11,689 nt of DNA from JAGNLA01 sp964472265 (GTDB lineage: Bacteria > Caldisericota > Caldisericia > JAAYUI01): NCBI GenBank assembly GCA_964472265.1, contig CAYYJO010000062.1:1-11689 (forward strand), given 5' to 3'. Positions within the stretch are counted from its first letter, which is position 1. Every line of letters starts with the position of its first letter. The translations under genes were made by a program, and so were the position numbers. Positions 6,064 to 11,689 of the stretch are shown in pieces. The notes beneath the pieces were generated by a model, which did not search any database, was not told the DNA's origin, and saw nothing but the letters and a program-made list of their open reading frames with translations.

Positions 6064-6091
6064 ATTGTAGCTGGATTGTGGATAAGGTCAA
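6064..6091 (-). promoter_or_regulatory. Proposed dnaA promoter with a DnaA box in the spacer
   Basis: On the - strand, TTGACC (6091-6086), a 16-bp spacer and TACAAT (6069-6064), each matching 5 of 6 consensus bases. A perfect TTATCCACA box (6085-6077) begins directly after the -35 and fills most of the spacer, so bound DnaA would exclude RNA polymerase. The predicted start near 6057 leaves only about 6 nt before the ATG, an almost leaderless mRNA, in agreement with the missing Shine-Dalgarno. A TATAAA at 6126-6121 could be a second, more distant -10, but its -35 is poor. Confidence 0.65.
6077..6085 (+). promoter_or_regulatory. DnaA box in the dnaA promoter (TGTGGATAA)
   Basis: Perfect DnaA box, 25 bp upstream of the dnaA ATG and abutting the -35 hexamer. 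Known role of such sites: autorepression of dnaA. It is the only perfect box in the 417-bp gap between dnaA and the large secreted-protein gene. Confidence 0.8.
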
Positions 6092-6123
6092 CCATAATAG
6101 CTAAACATATTTGTAACCATTTT

Positions 6124-6156
6124 ATACAATTTGTATTTATTACACACAGTGTGTAA
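6124..6156. promoter_or_regulatory. Two adjacent palindromes, candidate operators
   Basis: ATACAA-T-TTGTAT (6124-6136) and TTACACAC-A-GTGTGTAA (6140-6156) are perfect inverted repeats with a single central base; their centres are 18 bp apart. They lie between the divergent promoters, centred about 77 bp upstream of the predicted start of the large secreted-protein gene and about 90 bp upstream of the dnaA start. This fits a dimeric regulator acting on either gene. The family of the regulator is unknown. Confidence 0.5.
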
Positions 6157-6189
6157 AATAACGGCAACATTTTGCCCGGTTTTGAGGGC

Positions 6190-6218
6190 TTTACATCTAA
6201 ACCCGCTTGCTTTATAAA
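6190..6218 (+). promoter_or_regulatory. Sigma70-type promoter of the large secreted-protein gene
   Basis: TTTACA (6190-6195), a 17-bp spacer and TATAAA (6213-6218), each 5 of 6 to consensus. The predicted start is near 6225, giving a leader of roughly 244 nt before the ATG at 6469. Long leaders are known for abundant surface-layer proteins. I saw no better promoter closer to the gene. Confidence 0.6.
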
Positions 6219-6231
6219 TAGAGGAGCAACG

Positions 6232-6278
6232 CCATAAATGCAATAATCCCTTGTGGCATAGGAATTGCACATTTATGG
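6232..6278 (+). promoter_or_regulatory. 5'-terminal stem-loop in the long leader
   Basis: The arm CCATAAATGCAATAATCC (6232-6249) pairs with GGAATTGCACATTTATGG (6261-6278): 9 bp, a CA bulge on the 3' side, 4 bp, an AA bulge on the 5' side, then 3 bp closing an 11-nt loop. It begins about 7 nt after the predicted transcription start, the position of mRNA-stabilising 5' hairpins. A two-codon ORF (ATG CAA TAA, 6238-6246) lies in the 5' arm, 11 nt after GAGGAG (6221-6226). Confidence 0.55.
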
Positions 6279-6365
6279 ATTGGCATCTCGGAAACTTGGC
6301 TGTATTGTCATGCCCGAATGTCATTTGCAATTTGTGTGAACAAGAAGCTTTCATTGATGGCACGG

Positions 6366-6387
6366 TTGACTCAATCAATGCAGTCAA
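6366..6387 (+). repeat. Small inverted repeat in the long leader
   Basis: TTGACT (6366-6371) and AGTCAA (6382-6387) form a 6-bp stem with a 10-nt loop in the leader of the secreted-protein gene. It might be RNA structure or a protein site; TTGACT alone is not followed by a -10 at a usable distance. Otherwise 6279-6450 shows no gene and no motif I can name. Confidence 0.25.
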
Positions 6388-6452
6388 GCTGTGACAAAAG
6401 TGATTTATGACCATTTCGTGTTTATTGTAACGTAGTGCTGTGTAAATATTTG

Positions 6453-6459
6453 AAAGGAG
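6453..6459 (+). promoter_or_regulatory. Strong ribosome binding site
   Basis: AAAGGAG with 9 nt to the ATG at 6469. A GTG codon directly before the ATG (6466) is in frame but less likely as the start. Confidence 0.85.
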
Positions 6460-6468
6460 AGTTTGGTG

Positions 6469-9400
6469 ATGAAGAAGATTATCAGCATCATTATAGCGGC
6501 TCTCATGCTTGCTACTGTTGCTTTTGTTCCAGGTGCAAAGGGTTCTGCAAAGGCCGATGAGACCAACCAGAACGCTGTCTTCATTTGTAACAAATGGCAG
6601 CTCAATGGCAGCCGTCAGGGCAACGAGAGGACGTTCAGCTCCGATTCCCCGGTCGTGTCGTTTGGCAGACCAGGATATATCATGGGAACCGTTTTCCTTT
6701 GGACTGAAGTCTACCTTGATGTTGTGCCGAATGCAGGTGCATCTTCGGAAGGAAACAGATGGTTTGTCGTCATGGACACGAATGGAAACCTCTGGTTCGA
6801 CCCGGATGGACGCTTCCACGACTGCCGCTACTACAAATATGCCGATCCAGCAAGCCCCGACTATGGTACTGACCTCAACTCGGAAATCGACAATTGCAAC
6901 TCTAACCCGTATGCAATGTTCGATCCAAACCCGGCAAACAACACCCAGGGTCCGTATCCACTGCCAATGGCCAACATCAGCGGCCAGGTCACCTCAACTG
7001 AATGGAGCAACCCAACCTACTTCACCTACTACAATAAGAACAACGGTGTGAAGCGTACATTCAGACTTGGCTGGGCTGACTTTGCATATCAGGGTGTCAA
7101 CACTACAGTCTCCGCCGCCGCAGCAAATAACAGCTCATACAACAACTGGGATGTCCAGCTTCCACTGGAACCATTCCTTGATGGTTTCATGGGCGCAGTT
7201 CCGGCAGCCGCAGACCCACCAACCTATAACGTCGCCAACTACTTCAACTCCAACGGCAACACCCCGGGTTGGGACTACGGCGAAGAATGGCATACCATCA
7301 ATGCTTCCGGCACCCGCAACTACGGAGCAAACAACATGGTCAACTACATCTGGGGCGACTTCCTGTTCAGGAGAGGCGCAAACGGTGTAGGTAACCGTGT
7401 AACAGGCTACGACCCGACAAATGCTGTCCAGGCACGTTATCCGCACTATTACGGTGCAACCAGACTCATCCCGGTCATCACACTTGCCCCGACAGGACGC
7501 ATTGTTCGTTACGCAGCCGGTTCAGCTGTCATTGACAGAGGAGCAAACGCCACCAGAGACGCAGGCGATGACTACGACGTCGGTGCTTCATGCTACAGAT
7601 TCCCACTCAATACAAACTTCTTCTCCCCGGCCGGTTACGTTGCAGGCCCGTTCGGCAATGCTTATGACGTCATCGGCGACACAGTCCACCTTCAGTCAAA
7701 CTGGGGCGCAGCCGGTCTGTTTGACTGGTCAGTCCAGTCAACCCCGAGCGGCATGGTCAGCCTCGGCGAACCGATCTACGAAAAGGTCGGAGTCGACTAC
7801 CGTGTATCAATCGGTGACATCAGAAGGACAACATGGGGAACACTCTATAGTTATTATCTTGGTGTTCCAGCCTATGGCTACTGCCAGGAAGGCGATGCTC
7901 TAATCCTCTCTGAAGTTATCAAGGGTGGATGCGCAGCACCAAAATACAACATCTCAGTGGAAACCGACCTTTGGGAAGGCGAAATGCCAGGCAAGACCTA
8001 CGCAGCCATTCGCTCACCAAACGGCGAGTTCACGTTCCAGTCACAGGATGTCCAGAAAGCCACAGTTCTCGATCCGACAGGCAAGGAATTCAACTACCCG
8101 GCATGCACGTTTGAAAACGTCAAGCTTGACTACAGAGAATACCTTGGTATCGAGATCTGGCACGACAACGGCGTTGACAACAACAGAGGCGCCGATCCGT
8201 CAGGCGTTCACCAGGTCATCCCGAACAACGCATCAGATGACTACTACCCAGATGTAACAGGTGAACTTTTCGTCGGTGCCCAGAGCAATGAAACCGATGC
8301 CGACATCGGACTTGGCATGGATTCATTCACTGGCAGGACAACCGATCAGGTTGTTCTTCCAATGTCAGACTTCTTCCAGCAGGACAGAAACCGCAACACA
8401 GTCGGATTTGGCGCACCAGTCAGATTCTACGACACAACAAACTTCGGCGGTTACGGTCTTCAGAACATTTATGGCTGCGGCGAAGCCCTCTATCGCGATA
8501 CCGACTATCTCCTTCCGGCAACAGCTGACGGAGTAGGCGCATTCGAAATCTCACAGGGCGATATTCGTCTTACCAGAGTCACCGCAGTAAGAACCGATAC
8601 AGCAACCGGAACCCAGACATGGATCGAATTCGAAGCTGGTTCAACCGTTGCAGCCGGTGACGCAGACGTAAACCGCAACCCAGGCTTTGCCGGACCACTC
8701 GATGCATACAACAACCGTGCAGCCGGTAACGACCTTTCAGCATTCTACTGCAAATACTATGACCAGGCCTACTATCTTGCCTATACTGCAGCTTGGTCAA
8801 TCCCAACAGAACCAGTATGGCTCGACTGGAAACACCTTGACCCAGCCGACGTAAATTCAGTCATCGACATGAACTGGAGATATGACATCGGTGAATTCAT
8901 CTATGACGCCGGTGCAACCATTGCTTCTGGTGGAACAACCTGGGGTGGAGCTGGTGGATCAGCAGCAAACCCATACGGCACAGTCATCCAGGGATTCACA
9001 AGACTTACTAACGTTAATTACAAGGGCATCTATTATAACTGCGGAACAACATCCTCAATCTATGATGATTGGCAGGTTGTCGTCCCGGTAAACGGAATCA
9101 CCTACGGTCTCAACGGTGTCAAGAGATTCCTTGACATGGAAGTTATCCCGGGCGACTCTGGTGGAATCATCTCAGTTTCAAGAGATTTCCAGGTTGAACA
9201 GACCTCGGAAGTTGAAATCAAGTTCAACCCACCACCAGCAGCAGGACACTGGGACAATGGCCTGTGGATTCCAGACGAACGCTGCTTTGTCCTCTTCCAG
9301 GGACTTGGACAGTATGTCGTTGATGGCAAAGCATCAAACCTCAATAACGTTCTCTTCGAGTGCTCACCGACAAGACCGGTTGTGAAGTTCCAGTTCACAC

Positions 9401-11689
9401 CGTATCGTGGTTCATGCAACAAAGACGGTCAGTATGACATCGCAATTGCCAATGAATCAACAGGCGGCGTCGACCTTTCACAGTCAGGCATTGTTTATAC
9501 ATACGCTTTCCGTGAAAACGGCGGACAGATTCCGGCACCACCAGATGGTTACTATGGCGACATCACAACCGACTGGGAAGGTCTCGTTCCTGATTTCTTC
9601 AGCCCGTACATGGGAAGAAAGCAGTCGCTGAGAGTTCCAGGCGAATATGTCCCATGGAAACAGGACAGATCAGCATATCCAAACGGTCAGGTTCCATATC
9701 CACCAATGCCGGCCTACATGGAAAACAACTATGACTGCCTTTCAACATGGAAGTTCACAGTCAAGCCGGAACAGCTCGACGTCAAGGCAAACAGACTTTG
9801 CATCACAACACTTGACCAGAAGTTCCCGAACCTCATGATCAAACTCTTCGACCATGACAATGCAAACGACATCAACGACCCGGCAGACATCCCGTTCTCA
9901 ATCCCATACGACTACAACGGAAGATACTACACACAGAATGACCCGAACTCATGGCACGCAAACGTTGTCAACTACAACTGCACAGGCGGCGGCGTGGCAT
10001 GGATGGCAGTAGGCATCCCAACTGACGAAGCCGGATACAAGTTCATCATCCAGTACAACACAGACGGAACATACTTCTACTGGTACTGGTATGAACCACG
10101 TTATTCACCGGAAGATCCAACAAACCCACAGATTCCATGGGCACTTGATCCAAACGACGTGATCATTGGCCAGGAATACAACGGAACATTCCCAATCTCA
10201 CCAACAGAAAACATCAAGAGACTCCCAATCTTCGTTGACAGCAAGACAACACTCGATGACACCGACTGCTCACAGGGTTCAGCCGCTGAAGGTTGCGAAC
10301 CATGCGAAGTCCCAGGACTGCGTAAACTCGGTGACGTTTCAGGTGTCCCAGGATACCCACTCCGTTCAGACAAGCTTGGTATCTTTGACGGCACAATGGG
10401 CTACATCGCAATGTACGGTGTCCCAACCTTCATCACCTCTTACGGCCAGTTCACACCGACCGATCAGGGCGGCGAAGGCCTCGTAGTTGTCAAGCCAAGA
10501 GACGGAATCACTCACCTCCAGATCCGTATCTACTCAACAGATGTTACATTCGACTACAACTCAACAATCTCACACCCAGCGCTCACAAACGGCGCCCCGT
10601 ACTTCGTGGCAGACAAGATGATCTCCGGTCTCCCACACAAGGGCATCGACTACTGCGGAAACCTTGACCTCAAGGTTTACTCACCAGACCCATACGTAAA
10701 CTTCGTAGAGTTCGCAATTGTTGACCATGCTCTCCAGTTCTCAAATGTTCACTATACAGCTGGCTCAACAACATCAAACTACATTGGATCGCTCTCACCG
10801 CTCAAGTACCCAACTCCACAGATTCAGGCTCCGTATGACCCACTTCTCCGCTATGTCGCCTCTGAATTCCGCTGCTATCCAGGCGGTCAGACCCACACCG
10901 GCCGTGTAACCGGTCAGGTTTGGGGCGATTGGGGCGGACCATTCGGTTGGAACGCATACCCAGCCATCTGGTCAAAGAGAGAAAATGAAAAGCTTGCATA
11001 CGAAGCATTCGGCAAGCTCGGTACAGAATTCTTCCCACTTTCAGACTACGGTCTCTACTTCATCATGAAGGACGGCGAAGGCAGACACATCACCTTCAAT
11101 CCAGACGCATCAGAACCGGACAGAAGAGTCGTGAAGATGGAAATCACAGGACCGTTTGCAACGCCAAAAGTTCTTGACTTTGTAACTGGTTCAGTGGTCT
11201 CAAAGTATGAGTACAACGGAATGAAACAGGTTCCGATCCAGTACGACTGGTCAGGAAAGATCATCATCGATGAAACCAACTGGCGTGATTACGAAAAGGT
11301 CACAGTCAGGGAAGACTACAACGGATCACTGACAGGCGTTCCATACACACCATACGGTGCAATCCCAACAGAAAACCTCGTCTACAGACAGCCAAACGCA
11401 TACGTCAAGAGACTCGGTTCACTCAATTACGCCTCAGTCGGATGGCACACACCAACCGGCCCGCTCTCATACGAAGACACAGACAACGTAATCGTTCTCG
11501 ACGAACTTATCCCATGGCAGCCAGGCAAGATCCTCATCTACGTCACCCTTGCCGACGGAACATTCAAGATGTACCAGGACTGCTGCACTGCACCACCGGT
11601 TGATGGTGTTGATGTTCATGCTCTCGGAATCGATTACACAATCTCAGAAGACCCGGCAGTCAAGCACATCCCGCTCGGAGTCTCAAACA
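6469..11689 (+). CDS. Very large secreted surface protein, S-layer-like (partial, 3' end outside window)
   Basis: At least 1740 codons without a stop, running off the right edge. I do not recognise the family. A clear signal peptide opens it: KK, a hydrophobic core (4-21) and a likely cleavage after AKA (A29, before Asp-Glu). The exported part is rich in Tyr, Trp, Phe, Asn, Gly, Pro and Asp, looks beta-rich, and shows no membrane span or catalytic motif I can identify. It holds about 23 widely spaced Cys, including C1267-x8-C1276-x2-C1279 and a CC pair near the end, which may form disulfides. [DE]YNG recurs at 1148, 1236, 1581 and 1616; GDIR-type segments at 449, 697 and about 842 hint at degenerate internal repeats. 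Pro, Ser and Thr codons are mostly CCA, TCA and ACA, and AAC, TAC, GAC, ATC, CTC and GTC dominate, most strongly after about 8000. The strong SD, long structured leader and codon bias suggest very high expression, hence an S-layer or similar sheath. A large adhesin or secreted enzyme remains possible. Confidence 0.85.
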   Translation, partial: MKKIISIIIAALMLATVAFVPGAKGSAKADETNQNAVFICNKWQLNGSRQGNERTFSSDSPVVSFGRPGYIMGTVFLWTEVYLDVVPNAGASSEGNRWFVVMDTNGNLWFDPDGRFHDCRYYKYADPASPDYGTDLNSEIDNCNSNPYAMFDPNPANNTQGPYPLPMANISGQVTSTEWSNPTYFTYYNKNNGVKRTFRLGWADFAYQGVNTTVSAAAANNSSYNNWDVQLPLEPFLDGFMGAVPAAADPPTYNVANYFNSNGNTPGWDYGEEWHTINASGTRNYGANNMVNYIWGDFLFRRGANGVGNRVTGYDPTNAVQARYPHYYGATRLIPVITLAPTGRIVRYAAGSAVIDRGANATRDAGDDYDVGASCYRFPLNTNFFSPAGYVAGPFGNAYDVIGDTVHLQSNWGAAGLFDWSVQSTPSGMVSLGEPIYEKVGVDYRVSIGDIRRTTWGTLYSYYLGVPAYGYCQEGDALILSEVIKGGCAAPKYNISVETDLWEGEMPGKTYAAIRSPNGEFTFQSQDVQKATVLDPTGKEFNYPACTFENVKLDYREYLGIEIWHDNGVDNNRGADPSGVHQVIPNNASDDYYPDVTGELFVGAQSNETDADIGLGMDSFTGRTTDQVVLPMSDFFQQDRNRNTVGFGAPVRFYDTTNFGGYGLQNIYGCGEALYRDTDYLLPATADGVGAFEISQGDIRLTRVTAVRTDTATGTQTWIEFEAGSTVAAGDADVNRNPGFAGPLDAYNNRAAGNDLSAFYCKYYDQAYYLAYTAAWSIPTEPVWLDWKHLDPADVNSVIDMNWRYDIGEFIYDAGATIASGGTTWGGAGGSAANPYGTVIQGFTRLTNVNYKGIYYNCGTTSSIYDDWQVVVPVNGITYGLNGVKRFLDMEVIPGDSGGIISVSRDFQVEQTSEVEIKFNPPPAAGHWDNGLWIPDERCFVLFQGLGQYVVDGKASNLNNVLFECSPTRPVVKFQFTPYRGSCNKDGQYDIAIANESTGGVDLSQSGIVYTYAFRENGGQIPAPPDGYYGDITTDWEGLVPDFFSPYMGRKQSLRVPGEYVPWKQDRSAYPNGQVPYPPMPAYMENNYDCLSTWKFTVKPEQLDVKANRLCITTLDQKFPNLMIKLFDHDNANDINDPADIPFSIPYDYNGRYYTQNDPNSWHANVVNYNCTGGGVAWMAVGIPTDEAGYKFIIQYNTDGTYFYWYWYEPRYSPEDPTNPQIPWALDPNDVIIGQEYNGTFPISPTENIKRLPIFVDSKTTLDDTDCSQGSAAEGCEPCEVPGLRKLGDVSGVPGYPLRSDKLGIFDGTMGYIAMYGVPTFITSYGQFTPTDQGGEGLVVVKPRDGITHLQIRIYSTDVTFDYNSTISHPALTNGAPYFVADKMISGLPHKGIDYCGNLDLKVYSPDPYVNFVEFAIVDHALQFSNVHYTAGSTTSNYIGSLSPLKYPTPQIQAPYDPLLRYVASEFRCYPGGQTHTGRVTGQVWGDWGGPFGWNAYPAIWSKRENEKLAYEAFGKLGTEFFPLSDYGLYFIMKDGEGRHITFNPDASEPDRRVVKMEITGPFATPKVLDFVTGSVVSKYEYNGMKQVPIQYDWSGKIIIDETNWRDYEKVTVREDYNGSLTGVPYTPYGAIPTENLVYRQPNAYVKRLGSLNYASVGWHTPTGPLSYEDTDNVIVLDELIPWQPGKILIYVTLADGTFKMYQDCCTAPPVDGVDVHALGIDYTISEDPAVKHIPLGVSN

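Noticed and set aside
6088..6819. 243-codon - strand ORF
   Set aside because: Runs antisense through the start of the secreted-protein gene, its strong SD and both divergent promoters; no domain or plausible start context.
7421..10486. Many 60-160 codon ORFs in other frames of the giant gene
   Set aside because: The strong codon bias of the real frame leaves few stops in other frames; the translations are Ser/Thr/Gln-rich without motifs or ribosome sites.
1..11689. CRISPR arrays, tRNA/rRNA genes, insertion sequences
   Set aside because: No regularly spaced repeats, cloverleaf-like sequences, transposase motifs or flanking inverted repeats were found on reading both strands.

Overview
The window is bacterial chromosomal DNA, recognisable from a complete DnaA gene, consensus DnaA boxes (TTATCCACA), Shine-Dalgarno sequences and sigma70-type promoters. 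The lineage cannot be named from the sequence. The HisRS is of the archaeal/eukaryotic-like subtype, a lipoprotein signal is present, and the right half is one very long secreted-protein gene that I do not recognise. Coding DNA has intermediate GC content and the intergenic stretches are AT-rich.

Layout: (1) 1-271 is a regulatory region with a DnaA box, phased GTGRAAC repeats and a short-leader promoter. (2) On the + strand, hutH (272-1783) overlaps by 8 nt a single-HKD phospholipase D-like lipoprotein gene (1776-2354). (3) 2355-2699 is a gene-free, AT-rich stretch between convergent genes with a DnaA-box cluster; it is the best oriC candidate in the window. (4) On the - strand, dnaA (6051-4753) is followed by its own downstream region and then by a two-gene operon, HRDC protein (4505-3996) and hisS (3995-2700). 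The operon has its own consensus promoter, and its two genes abut as TAGATG. (5) 6052-6468 is a divergent control region. The dnaA promoter has a perfect DnaA box in its spacer and predicts an almost leaderless dnaA mRNA. Two adjacent palindromes follow. A consensus promoter then reads rightward into a long (about 240 nt) leader that starts with a strong stem-loop. (6) From 6469 to the window edge a single reading frame of at least 1740 codons encodes a secreted, aromatic- and Asn-rich protein with an N-terminal signal peptide and strongly biased codons, most likely an abundant cell-surface (S-layer-like) protein. Its C-terminus lies outside the window.

Taken together this looks like an origin-proximal region. 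Eight perfect 9-bp DnaA boxes occur in the left 6.1 kb, four of them inside genes, and I found none in the 5.2-kb surface-protein gene. Placing a probably very highly expressed surface-protein gene next to dnaA would give it high gene dosage; this is inference. hutH (histidine breakdown) and hisS (histidine charging) face each other across the putative origin, but nothing in the sequence shows that they are co-regulated.
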